From Brienomyrus brachyistius (lineage: Eukaryota; Chordata; Actinopteri; Osteoglossiformes; Mormyridae), in NCBI RefSeq assembly GCF_023856365.1, contig NC_064543.1, positions 9,961,459 to 10,025,458 on the forward strand: DNA of 64,000 nt, written 5' to 3'. The translations under genes were made by a program, and so were the position numbers. Each line of letters opens with the position of its first letter. Within the stretch, counting starts at the first letter, position 1. The notes under the pieces were generated by a model, which ran no database searches, had not been told where the DNA came from, and saw only the letters and a program-made list of their open reading frames with translations. This document shows, piece after piece, positions 38,599 to 50,110 of this stretch.

Positions 38599-40876
38599 AG
38601 CCACTTCGACTGCATAAAACTAAATCTGCCAAAACAGACTTCCATTGAATCCCCAGATCTTCAACCGGCTTTTTGGTCTTTTTTTCATAAGCCACATTTA
38701 TTTTATTTATTTATTTTAACTGTAATTTCCCATATTCTCTAACAAATGACAAGCGTATTTTAATACTGAGCGACTCTGTAAAGCAGGACAAACCCGTCAT
38801 TGCTTTCCTATAATTGACCAAAAGCTACGTACCTGTTACACTAAAGAAGAACTTTATCTTCATTGTAGTCAAAAAGGCCGCCTTCTCAAATTAAGCGTAA
38901 TTCAGCCAGAGTAGCGTCAGAGTAATACTGACCAAAAGTGCGACGTTTTTTATCGATTATACGACGATATATATTACACGTCAGACATCGTTTGAATTGT
39001 GCTGTGTTGCAATTAACCTGCAACAAATCAACGCCAGCTAAGAAAGCGGGAGTAACAGCTAGGGAGTAACATTTGTATCAGATTGCGCGCTGCAAGTGGG
39101 AGTAGCGCGTGACCCCCGCTGTGCCCACTCCTTCCTCTCCCACTGGCATATTTTAACTACAAACTGGTAGTTTTCAAACATGACATCTTGGACGTGATGT
39201 TTACTTGATTAAATACATAGATACAGGACGTTCTTTTTTAGTGGACGTAGGACGGCGATGATTTATCATTTTTGATAGCCTTACAGTTTACCATTTTAAT
39301 GTTAATTGCTAAGCACCAAGATTGTATCCTGTGATTTACAAACTGCGCTTCAGTCTTAGTCTAAAAACCCCGCGTATAAGACAAGGAACAGTTAACTATG
39401 ACGGGGAAGCAGGTAACCGGGTAAACAAAGAAATGCAGGCTGACTACTATAGCGTTCTTGGAAGTCTGTTACAATTTCAGGCAGGTCTTATTCAAATTCA
39501 TCAAATTTTAGATTTCACTTAAAACCTAAATACAAATTTTTTCTAAGAATTTAGAGAATATGCATCATTTACAGTAAATGACAATCGACGCAGGGTCGTC
39601 ATTAGGCCTGTTTTAGGGGGGTTATTTGTACTATAAAGTTTAATAGAATTATCCCTACATGTGCTTTGTGTCATACAAAACTAAAAACAACTTAAGTGTT
39701 ACAATTTTAAACATTTCATTTTTGATTACCGACGTTAAAATTTAACCCTAAACCCACATTACAAACAAGTAACAAAAACAGGATTGAACTTATTTTTTAA
39801 AGAAAATGATTAGTAATACCATGTCTCACGAGGACATTTCATAAAGGTTAGGTCCACATTCAGTCAGGCCTAATCCAGACTATGAAACGTTCTTTAAACG
39901 CGATTTAATTTTTTAAATTGTAACAATGTAGCATGATTATGAAAATTATCTGCTCTGCAGTACAGATCATACGGTTAGTCAGCTTATGCACTAAATCAAA
40001 ATGTATTTCCTTGAACAGCAGGTTTCATAAACTATACATTTGTCAATAACTAGAATTATACAGAGCTAGTAAACAAAACTAAGGAGCCTTTTATTAAAAA
40101 AAAAACGTAATTCTTTAGAAAATCATTTTCTGACATCTTTCTGAATAAGGTTTCTGTTAGCTACAACAATCTCTGGAAACAACTGAAATTGATTTCCTCA
40201 AAAATGAACAAGCTCTTTATAAATGGGCGTTTGACCTTTTTTGCATAAGTTTTTCGTGAATCAGAAGCATAGCCGTTTTGATCTCTCGCCAGGTTTCAGT
40301 GTTATGCAATGCTGAGTTGGTAGGGACCAGTTGCTGAACTTGGTGAAATTCCCATGTATGCACACAGGGGCTGGGGGGGGGGGGGTGGTGGGCTGGAGAC
40401 CACACATCAGGTCCCGCTTATGACGTTAGACAGAGCATCTTGGCCGAGGCCTGGGGGCTGACATTCCTCCTCTCAGCCCACGGTCGTTCACCAAGGCGGA
40501 TGAGGCCCTGGATCTGTTTAACAAAGCAGACACGCGATTCGCTCATCCATCAGCCGCTTGACGGAGCGACACCCCTCAGCTGGCCCTGCTGGTACAGGTA
40601 TGCATCCTGGCAGCCGGGGCAGGGAAGGGACACGGGGCTTGGTGACCTTCGCAGACCGTGAACCCAGGCCAAGGACACCTCCCCAACCAGCAGCTAACGG
40701 TGCTCCTGGGAAGTGTGTCTCCACTCGCACAGTTAAACGGGACAATGAGCTGATGCAGTCCGTCGTAACGGAACACTTTAATACAGCCATGTTTAAGCAG
40801 CACATGAATGGACACTGGGGACTGAAACGGACCAAAAAAACTTTAATAAGCAACAGAAGTTCAACCAAACCACAGA
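38599..40876. other. foxf1-mthfsd convergent intergenic region
   Basis: AT-rich DNA between the two convergent genes, with a GC-rich patch at 39.06-39.16 kb and another at 40.4-40.7 kb that includes a 12-G run. No exon recognised. Confidence 0.5.
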
Positions 40877-40882
40877 TTTATT
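40877..40882 (-). other. mthfsd: Candidate mthfsd poly(A) signal
   Basis: AATAAA on the minus strand, about 0.44 kb beyond the mthfsd stop. It is the nearest canonical hexamer I noticed downstream. Assignment is by position only. Confidence 0.35.
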
Positions 40883-41325
40883 TGCTTAGCTGAAATCTTG
40901 CAAAGAAACCCAGAATTTTTACCCTTCTATGCAGTTGGGTGCTAATTCAAATTACATGCCCTGCTCAATGGTGCCTGTGCTTGTCATTATTCCCCTACCT
41001 GTGCCAATACACTAGGCACACTGTGTAATATGTGAAATAACTTTATAGCACTGCTTCTCTTAGAGATTGCCAGGCTAAACTGTACCACGGGCCATTTTTT
41101 TCAGAAAGCAAATGTAAACGAGTTCAGATAACAGCTGAGTAGATGGCAGCCCACCAGCACGATTGTGTACAAAAAAACCGCAACAATAAACCGGGCTTTA
41201 AATTAATACCATCTGAGTAAACGCCTTCTCTATCGTTCTTTAAATATCTCCCTCCCAGCCATTCTAAAGGAGGTCGCCACCCAAGCTCCGCCCCCAAGCC
41301 GCATCGGCCCCCACTGAATGGCTGT

Positions 41326-44300
41326 TCATGAGCGTTTTAGTGACCGGCCGGGAGTCTGGCTTTCGGTCGCCTTGGCAGTCCTGTGTGGCACCCCAGGTCC
41401 CCTCCTGCTTCTCTGACCCCTGGCGAATGCCACTTGCATGTTGTGACCGTTGATGGAGAGTGCCTGTAGGGCGGTTAGTGCGGCCTGGGCCTTCTCGTGG
41501 TCACCATACTCCAGAAAAGCTCTGCCATGAGCTCCCTGCCAGATGAGCCGCCGCGGTGATGCACGGCGTTCATGCAGACTGCTTTTCAGCTCACTGACAC
41601 GTAGCCCCGCGGGGACGCCACCGAGGTACAGCGTGGTGACGGCCGTGTCATCCACGATCGCGTCGTCTCGCCCCCCCCCTGGCAGCGCCGCCTCCCCCGG
41701 GAAAACGGCCTTCCCCAGTGACACATCTTTCCCAGACTTCTGCTCCAGGGCACGCAGCTTCTGAAGGACCGGGATCCTCTCTAACATGTCAGCGTTCAGC
41801 TAGTGGAAGAAGGTCGAAGAAATAAAACAAGAGTCGTGTCAGATGTGCATTCGCTGGTTTCACTTCCTTCGAGACATTCCCACAGACCGAGCAGCAGAAG
41901 GCAACACAGGTCATTTCTGGCATTAATTACCAACTGAATGCTAATAAGTCATTCACATAGTTTACGAACAACAGGAAATACTCCACTGTATTTGTAGGCC
42001 ATGATGCCTCTTCACTGATTCATCTCTATCTATAAAACACACATTATCCCCCAAAAAAAGTCCAAGTGAAAAGGTGAAGCTCTTAAAGAGAGAAGAACAG
42101 TAGGATCAAGCAGTAAAGACAAACTCTGGTCACAGAGACATTTGCACAGGATATACGAGTCCATTGTTTTTATCTTGCCCTTCTGACCAGTCTTTTCCAT
42201 GAGACACGCCACGCTCACCCGGGTGAACACGCTTGAACATTACTCATCCCCTTCCTGCCCAATCATCTAAAGGTCTTTGCAATGCTCAGTCCCAGGGCAC
42301 AGTGAATATTCTAGATCAGTGTTTCCCAATCCGGTCCCCAAAGGACCCACAGGCGGCGCACGTTTTTGCTCCCTCTGAGCTCCTTGACAGACAGTCCACA
42401 TTTATGCTCCCTGGGAGGGAGCAAAAACACGCACTGTCTGTGGGTCCCCAAGGACCGGGTTGGGAAAGGCCGTTCTGCACATCACCGGCTGCCAAATACT
42501 GTGCTCATGTGCAACTCCAATGCTTTCTGGAGTTTCAAAAGGGGAAAAACACAACAGTAAGGCAGGGATTACAAAGCAGTTATGGGTGGAACACGAAGAG
42601 CTGAAGTGTCACCTTGGCCCAGATGATGCCCTGAGGTTTGGGCCGTTTGCACTCTGTCCGGATCACTCTGGTCGGGGTCAGGATATAATCCACTGTGAGG
42701 TCATGACATTCTATGAGTTCTTCTGGAATATCAACCACCTGCAAAAATGGCCATGTTAAGCTATATACTAAACACGTTACCTAAAGTAACCATGTTAAAT
42801 TGATTCATTGGCAACAAACCAACCTTAAGTTGAGATAAGATAAGCTTTATTCATGCCGCAAAGGGAAATTTCAGTGTTACTAAGGCAGTTACAGACAGCA
42901 ATAGATAATACACACAAAACAAGGACAGAATGAATGGACATAAATATATAAACGATATAAATATCTCAATGCCGACCGCAAACGCATCCTGTATTCAGTG
43001 TATCGTTTAAGCATATTAACACTGAGATTCGGTTTTGAGGTTTGGGTGAAAGGTGACCTTCCCCCGCCTGGCATAGAAGCAGACATAGCTAGGCTTTTCC
43101 AGACCATTCAGCAGTCAGTCAGAGCTGGGAGAAAGTCCATTTGCACAATGACCATGGATACAGCTGAAGATAATCACTGAACACAAACAATTTACCGTGT
43201 CCTAAAGTTAACAGCATTTGATAATTTGGCACAACCAGACCTCTTTGAGTTTTACAATTATTCATTCAGCAGATGCTATGGTGCACAGCAGCATATAAGT
43301 GAGGACCAGCCAGTGTCCAGGTAGCAAATGGGGTCAAGCCTCTGCTCAAGGGTCAGTGTTTCCTGTGGATCAAGGGGTTCAGAATGGGGGCAATGTCTGT
43401 GTCTGTGTGTGTCTGTGTATGTTTGTGTGTCTGTGTGTGTGTTGGGGGCGGGGGTACTACTGAAAATACAAAGGGAGATATCAGACCATTGCTGTACAAA
43501 TGTTTTAATTATTATTATTGTTGAGCAAAGGCACATTCCCTCTCTGTCTATGTAGGTAAACAAACACAATAATTATATTAATTAATTCAGGCTAGTTCCT
43601 GCGGCCCTGAATAGGATAAGTGGTTACAAAAAAATGTATGGAATGATGGATGGATCGATATTGGCTAGTTATTTTTCAGTGACAGTTATAACTACATTTT
43701 TTTTTAGCAGTTGCTAAATTATACCTTGAACAGTTTGCCTGTCTCCAGTGTTTACCCAGCAACGCAACTACACCACACAGAGCCTAATTGCACTGCACAC
43801 AGCCTAACTGTGCATGTGACTCAGCGTAACTCCATGCGTCTCCCCTGGTGTGTGACCCTCTTTTACATACGAAACCCATAAATGTATCAGAAAAAAAACC
43901 ACACGGGACAGACACATTTTCAATTCCAACAGTAAAGTAATGCTTGTCGTGTACAACCCACTGATATTAATGTAGCAAATAAAGGGGATGAAGTGCCCCC
44001 CCCCCAAACACTGTAATCTGTTATGGTTTCACATTCACAAAGGAGTGTGTCAGACAGTTACTGCTAATGCTACTACATCACCAGGGCTCAGGCTTTTCCA
44101 TTTCGCTCTCACATCACCATAGTGGTAAAGCAGTGATGTATATAACTGGGTCTCAGTGTGAATGGGGTGTACGAGAGGGAGGAGGGAGATGTGTCGCTGC
44201 CCCACCACCTAACTCAGTGTCTGCTCGGTTTACCTACCTCGTCTGCTTTTCTTTTCTTAGGAAAATACCCAAGTAAGCTCATGCTATTCAAGCCTTTTAA

Positions 44301-46947
44301 GAGCATCTGCTAAATGACACTGTAAAATATCCTATTAGTGCTGTTAACCAACTGAATTCCGTAATACGTGCATGGGGGGTGTGGGGGCAGAACTTGGGCT
44401 TCCCAAGGAAGCCACCAAGGTGTTGGATTAGATGTTTGACTGGTTTGATAGATGAATTTTCCCATGTTGGGCTGCCATGGAGAAATGTTACCAGCAGAAA
44501 CACGGAGGGCGCAATGTTGATTTGACTCACTCGATCGGGATTTGAACACACAACCTCCCACATACAGATCCAGATCTACACACCCGGTTTTTATTTTTGA
44601 ATTGTAGTTCTACTTCTTTCTAAGGTTTAACCTCCAATGCAAATGCGTGGTAGTTGAATCCCAGGTGGAAACACAACTGGATGTTCATTCTGGCTGATTC
44701 TTTACAGGGCATCCATATTAAATGCCCGAGTCTTTGCTGGGATTCAACTCAGAACTCAGTGGAGTATTCACGTGCTGCCTCGTAGCAGCTAAAGAATTTA
44801 TTTCACGAGCCATTTTGGTGAAAAGTGCCGATACTAATGCCAAAAATGTTTATAAAATTCAGCCGGGAAACCATCTGCTGCGGATGATTTGTTGTTGGAC
44901 ACAGAAAGCAAATGCCTTTATAAATTTGCCTGTGGTAAGGGGATTTATGTTGGGTTTTCATTTCTAGAACCTTGGATTTGCTCACTGGGGGGCAGAGAGT
45001 ACAGGAGCTTCAATTCCTTTGGTTAAAGTTAATTATCTAGTCACAGATCTTTCTTTTTTATGAGTAAAATTAGATTATTTAACCTGTAACCCATACTTCT
45101 ACCATTTCCCAAAGAAACTAATCAATAAAAAAAAACCCACAGCCAGTCATACTGACCTGACAGTCATGAACAACAGTGACGACTACAGTAGCACTGCTAA
45201 TGGCTCCCATGGACACCATCATGGCGTATTCCATATCAGCATAGCCTTCGCCTTTTCCAATCCGATAGCCTGATCAATTCAAGGAAATGACGCAGAAATT
45301 AAGAAAAAGTAGCATCATGACACCCCCGTACCTCAAATCCTCTATCAAATTAGCACTCCTGAGCATTTTACCTTTTTGAGACACAGCCACCGACCCAACC
45401 ACCACCAAGTCGACACTCACTTTCGCGTCCAGACCGACCGGCACACTGAAGTTCTTCACCCCCTGAGCAAATTCAGGAATGGGACACATCACTGAGGCAA
45501 AGATACAGACGTCACACATCCTGCAATGTTGTGCAAGCTGTCGGGGGGGGGGGGGTTACCTGAGAAGTGGAACACACACGAAGGTCCTCTGTGCTTGCTC
45601 CCTGGGGAGGGACAATCCGGTTGAACAGCCCAGCACGCAGACGGGGGGTTGGAACTAGTAATGTTTTTCTTGCCTGGAAATAAAAACAATTTGATGGGCT
45701 ATGCAGAGAATTAACTAGTTTCCTGACCTAGATGAATCACTATGTGGTATATGCCTGAAGAATGCGTTAACGGATGACATTACGAAAGCTTGGAATTTCA
45801 GGATTCCACCTCCACAAAACCCGGTGGGGAAAAAAAATCACATCAGGATGTAACCAAAATAATTAAAGCCTTAAGAGAGAGGGCTACAGTCTCACAGATG
45901 GAGCCAGTCCCCATCAAAGTAACTAAGCTGCACGCAACAGTGGCCATATTTCGACAACGGCGTGAATTACCTGAAGGACCTCTAGACGAGCGCCTTCTAG
46001 CGGTTTATCGGGATCCACCTTCACCTCGCTCGTTCGGCGGAACGGCTCGAGGTCGGCGACGGCGGCGCAGGCGCAGTGAGCCCCCTGCGTTACAGCAAGA
46101 GCGCAGAGAGAGCGGACTTACGGCCAGGGTCACATAGCGGGCCTGCTGCTGAGGTCTGTCTGGGTTAACCTTCACCACCTTGCTGCACTTGAACTCGGCC
46201 AGGGCTGGGAGCCTGTCACCAGCCGAGCCAGATCCCTGTTTCAGGTGCAACATACAGTCCACGGGAAATGACCCATGGAATATTCACATTCGCATTTGTT
46301 TTCATGTTTCCAGCACAACGGTTAATCCTCCCACGGACCCAAGCGCTGTCTCCTGGTATTTCATTTCCTAAGTAATTGCTAAAGACCTGCTTAGTAATCT
46401 ACATTCGTGAGTTGAGGCAGCCGGCTTCAATTAAAATGTCTTTCGAAATTAAAACTGTATCTAATATTACCGGCATCGCCAATCACAGCTACTACGAGCG
46501 CAAAAATATTACTATATTATGTAATATTCCGATATGAATTACGTGATGTCTTTCAGTAAATAATGTCTTACTAAAAGAATGAGACTGCAAAAGTGTCACA
46601 ATACCAGTTTTCTACATTTACTCAAATAATCAAATAATATTACGTAGTTATAACAGCCTACCTTGAAGTTTGGGATTCGGTTATGAACTGGTCTTGGAAA
46701 GTGGGCTAAATTGTTAGCTTCGATATAATCCCAGACTTTTTGTCGGATGTCCCACTTTGTCGCTCCTACAATATGTATATGGAAAAAAACTTATGGGTTA
46801 TTCATGACCTAATCGAAATAGACGGATTTCAAAACAGTGAACGCAAATATGGGTGAAATGTCAACTTGTAGCCTGCAAAAAGTTGCAATAAAATAAAACA
46901 TAAACCATTAAGCTTTTACCGGGATTCAACTTTATAACTGGTTCCAT
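41326..46947 (-). CDS. mthfsd: Methenyltetrahydrofolate synthetase domain-containing protein (eight coding exons)
   Basis: Folate-enzyme-like RNA-binding protein. Coding exons, in transcript order: 46947-46920, 46765-46662, 46235-46122, 45673-45560, 45462-45372, 45269-45157, 42738-42613, 41799-41326. All joins are GT-AG and in frame, giving 387 residues (human 383). Residues about 11-230 form the 5-formyl-THF cyclo-ligase-like domain, with [36 protein letters not shown] and the glycine-rich loop [12 protein letters not shown] (155-166). The last exon encodes a linker and an RRM (about 285-357) with RNP2 LYLGGV at 287-292 and RNP1 HGRAFLEY at 321-328, then a basic tail. The first exon supplies only MEPVIKLNP plus one base. 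Human MTHFSD is reported to bind RNA; its catalytic activity is uncertain. It is convergent with foxf1, 3.9 kb stop to stop, as in mammals. Confidence 0.95.
42317..42472. mobile_element. Fold-back element in mthfsd intron 7
   Basis: About 50-bp inverted repeats: the left arm has gtttcccaatccggtcccc, ggacccacag and gtttttgctccctc; the right arm has the complement (gagggagcaaaaac, gtgggtccccaaggaccggg, ttgggaaa). The left end CAGTGTTTCCC is the terminal motif of common fish hAT-type non-autonomous elements. The right terminus is eroded and the flanks share only a partial octamer. Confidence 0.65.
42828..43015. repeat. Probable interspersed repeat (agataagctttatt type), mthfsd intron 6
   Basis: gagataagataagctttatt followed by a caaagggaaatttcagtg block, then an AT-rich tail with aatgaatggacataaatata, resembles a retroelement-derived sequence common in fish genomes. 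Family not identified. Confidence 0.4.
43250..43285 (-). mobile_element. SINE 3'-tail motif, mthfsd intron 6
   Basis: On the minus strand agcatctgctgaatgaataa matches the same widely shared fish SINE tail as at 44.3 kb, in the opposite orientation. Confidence 0.4.
43394..43443 (+). repeat. Imperfect TG/TGTC microsatellite, mthfsd intron 6
   Basis: Mixture of TG and TC/TA interrupted units inside the largest mthfsd intron. Confidence 0.85.
43580..43656 (+). mobile_element. SINE 3'-end fragment with GGAT tail, mthfsd intron 6
   Basis: The stretch containing cctgaataggataagtggtt and then gaatgatggatggatcg is the 3' end of the HE1-like family in + orientation, within the large intron of mthfsd. 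It is 5'-truncated. Confidence 0.55.
44296..44330 (+). mobile_element. SINE 3'-tail motif, mthfsd intron 6
   Basis: aagagcatctgctaaatgac followed by actgtaaaat is the widely shared 3' tail of several fish SINE families (agagcatctgctaaatg). No matching head was identified upstream. Confidence 0.4.
44480..44585 (-). mobile_element. tRNA-derived SINE head, mthfsd intron 6
   Basis: On the minus strand, gatctggatctgtatgtggg leads to a B box GTTCAAATCCC (44547-44537), resembling the tRNA-like head of fish SINEs. The body towards lower coordinates is not clearly recognisable. Confidence 0.45.
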
Positions 46948-47180
46948 TACTCTCCACCTTAACAAAGACCAATTTTGTAACTATATCACAGTTTCTGTAA
47001 ACAGAAAGTGCACGTTAAGATTAAGCAAGCGCGTTCCCATTCTGAAGAACTAGGAGCGACGTACGGCGGCTCCAGAAGACCAAACAGACCGCATCAAATT
47101 CGCGATTTAGAATTTTATCTACACCACAAACGTCCAGAAGGAGCTCTTCAAACAGAGATGTGTCATATTTGAATATTCAT

Positions 47181-47435
47181 CCCTCCGTCTTCCAACGACT
47201 TATGTAGAACAGGGTCATACCTGCAGTATATCAAAGGAAACACAAAGAATAAGACAGGGGAACGCCCTGTCTGATCATCACAGGACATTTACGGGCACAC
47301 GTTTGTGTTTAATTTCATTTCTCTGAACTGCGGGAGGAAACGCACACAACACGTGAAAAAAAACATGCAAATTCCAAACACAGAGGTAAGATTCAAACCC
47401 CCAGTCCTGCGCAACAGTACTATGTGCTGTGTGTA
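47181..47435 (-). mobile_element. Degraded HE1-like SINE
   Basis: Contains the same blocks as the SINE in gas8 intron 3, in the same orientation but more diverged: an ATCCnTCC-type tail with cgacttatgtagaacagggtca, a gcgggaggaaacgcacac block, a catgcaaattcc block, and a B-box-like GGTTTGAATCT on the minus strand. It lies between mthfsd and gas8, about 0.24 kb upstream of the mthfsd start. Confidence 0.6.
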
Positions 47436-47609
47436 TTCAGATATTTTATTCAAAATGATCAAATCTATACAAAGCAAATCCATTTTCCCCGAAATGAGCA
47501 CAGAGCATGGCGATTTGTTATGAAATGTACTATTTATTGTGTTTGTAATGTAATATATCAATCAGTATGGTTCTGCTAATTATTTTAAAACAAAACGTAG
47601 CAATTATGG

Positions 47610-47715
47610 ACTAGCATTCCTATCCAAGGTGTCCCTCATCCAAGCCTTGTGTCTCCCGGGATGGACTCTGGGCTCACTGTGACTGAGTAAGTGGTTATAG
47701 AGAATGGATGTAAAG
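47610..47715 (+). mobile_element. SINE 3'-end fragment
   Basis: The segment with gggatggactctgggctcac and gagtaagtggttatagag, then aatggatg, matches the 3' end of the same SINE family in the + orientation. The 5' part is missing. Confidence 0.5.
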
Positions 47716-47850
47716 GAACATATTCTGTTTCATTTGTTTTATTATGAGTATAACTTATTACATACGTTTCACACTGGATTGTATACACTAATATGTGTTG
47801 AGTGAATGTTAATCGGATGTGTACTGAAATTATTTAAAATGTTTCACATC

Positions 47851-48048
47851 TATGTTTGTGTGTCTGTGTGGGTCATTCTGTGTCTGTATGTCTATGTGTG
47901 TGTGTCTGTCTGTCCTTCTGTGTGTGTGTGTGTCTATCTTTGTTTGTGTATGTGCCTTTCTGTGTCTGTATGATTTTGTGTCTGTTTGCATGTCTTTGTG
48001 TGTCTGTATGTATGCTTGTGTGTTTGTGTGTGTTTATGTGTGTGTTGT
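47851..48048 (+). repeat. Imperfect TG-rich microsatellite
   Basis: About 200 bp of TGTG/TCTG/TATG units. The Cys/Val-rich open frames here are repeat artefacts. Confidence 0.93.
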
Positions 48049-48512
48049 AAGCATCCTAGACTCCCTGGATTGTATACACTGATATCTGTTAGTGAATATT
48101 AATCGGACGTTTACTGAAATTACGTAAAATGTTTTATTCAATATAATCCCAGATGTTCTGTCGGACGTCCCACTTCTAAAGAATGTGTACGAAAAATAAA
48201 GGTAAAAAAGGTTCATGAATATAACCTATACTTAAACTTGTAAAATACATAAAACCACAGTATTTCTCTGCAGTTGAAATGTTGTTATTAACAAAGAGGG
48301 TGTTAAAGTTGGGAAGACGCCTTTGAGGGCTGTGCATACCCACAGTTTTCTCCTAGTATCTTGCTGGGCCAGCTGAGTTCCTCTCTGCAGTCCTGCCCGC
48401 TTTTGGGGGATGGGGGGAGGTTTAAGCATCAGGTTCTCCTCCTCCACAGGAATTTGTGTAATAGCTCTAGATTACTGCTGACATCAGATGCACCAGGAAT
48501 ATCCTTTTTTTT

Positions 48513-48529
48513 GGGGGGGGGGGGGGGGG
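48513..48529 (+). repeat. Poly-G tract (17 bp)
   Basis: Uninterrupted G run after a T run, intergenic between mthfsd and gas8. Confidence 0.9.
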
Positions 48530-48639
48530 CAGCAGTTCGTACTGAAGGCTTGGTCTTCATAATACAGCAGTTTAAATGTCATCTGTATCTAGCATCGTGT
48601 TAGTTACAATAAAAGTACTCACTAAAAATATCAGCTAAC

Positions 48640-48962
48640 TCTCGTTGGACACTTTATTAGGTACACCCACACAGTACCAGGTACCACCCTTTCAATCTCT
48701 AAAACCGCAGATTTGAGCCTTTCTGCACGTCCCAGTAATGCTTTTTGTAGGGGTGGCATTCCTGTTAGCTCGATTTAGCTATTAGCTGTTGGATCAGACA
48801 TCTTATACCTTCTAATGCTTAGCTGCACAGTGAATGAACCTCCCGATCCCTGGTCTGCATGCTGTATACCCTCAGCTGTAGGCATGAGCTTCGCGGCTCG
48901 CAGGAGTAGGCTGATTGCATTAACCAGCAGGTGCACCTAATCACTGAGTGGCCACTGAGTGT
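48640..48962. mobile_element. Non-autonomous DNA element with TTATTAGGTACACC-type ends
   Basis: The left end ggacactttattaggtacac and the right end gcacctaatcactgagtgg followed by ccactgagtg are imperfect inverted repeats of the widespread fish element whose ends read like CACTTTATTAGGTACACC. The interior is non-coding. Lies between mthfsd and gas8. Confidence 0.6.
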
Positions 48963-48989
48963 ACGTTTGTCATAACATTAACACAGCAT

Positions 48990-49225
48990 TCATCTTCCAT
49001 AACCACTTATATAGTACAGGGTCACAATGAAGGTGCAGGCTATTCCCAGAAGCCCAGGAATGGCACATTTGGACAGGATGCCAGTCCATTTCAGGGTGCA
49101 TACACATATTCACACACTATGGAAAATTGGCAGACATCAGCTCACCTAACTGCAAGTTTTTGGACAGAGAAAACCTATACAAACATAAATATCAGGGGTG
49201 GGGTTCGACCGGCCAACCCAAGAAC
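48990..49225 (-). mobile_element. Degraded HE1-like SINE
   Basis: On the + strand it begins with ttccataaccacttatatag and cagggtcacaatg, continues with a tttttggacagag / aaacctatacaaac block and ends near ggggttcgacc. These are the tail-to-head blocks of the HE1-like SINE in reverse orientation. Heavily diverged. Confidence 0.55.
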
Positions 49226-49229
49226 TGTG

Positions 49230-50070
49230 ATATAGAAATATCAGAAATATATAGAAAAGCTTGGACGCGTTCACACAATTCATTGTAGAGATTTTTTATT
49301 TTTTTTTTAATCACTGGTGTCACAATTTCTTCTGCCCAGAAGAGGGAGCCAAACACAAGGCAAATTTTACTGAAGCCACGTGCGTTCACCCACCCGGGCT
49401 GGTGTACGGCTACGGGTGGTTCAGGAACTCGTTGTAGAATACTGGAGATACAGTATCTCACACAAGAACTTTTAAAAAGAGCAAGATGTTTTTAAATTAT
49501 TTTAAATTTGAAATTATTACAACAGGAGAGCAAGCACTAGGAAATTTTGAGCCTGCTGCATCCACAGCCTTATCCCAGGGTACCGTACCCCTCCGACCCA
49601 GTACATCCACAAGCTTTTAACTAAATTGCACAGTCATAAAACTAAAGATGAGGGAAGCTTCCACAACTCTAGATGTGGGAGTAAGAGCGGCATTCCCAGT
49701 CATTACCGACAGCTACCTGACACACTACCGAATACAGCCAAGGAGGAGATCACAGAAGGAAGGTAGCTTCACCGGAAAGCCACTGTCATGTTCTCCTACT
49801 ATTACCTGAAACACCTCTCTGTTAAAGTCTGTCTGCCACTGAGCATCATTATCTTCCTTGGCTTGAGATGATTCTTAGTTGTCCACTCTGGCACTAATGA
49901 AATGAAACCCAGCGATGTGAAATATCAGTCCAAGCTAAATGTTTCATATCAGTGTAGGAATAGGCTCAGAACGTAGCTTCACCTGGTCCCTAATGGTGCA
50001 CAGAGGAGCAAACAGCAAATCATATGTTTCTACGAAAAGCAGCAGTATACAGTTACAGCAGGTGATGACG

Positions 50071-50110
<40 letters not shown>

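Noticed and set aside
47852..48082. Cys-rich ORFs
   Set aside because: Translation of an imperfect TG repeat.
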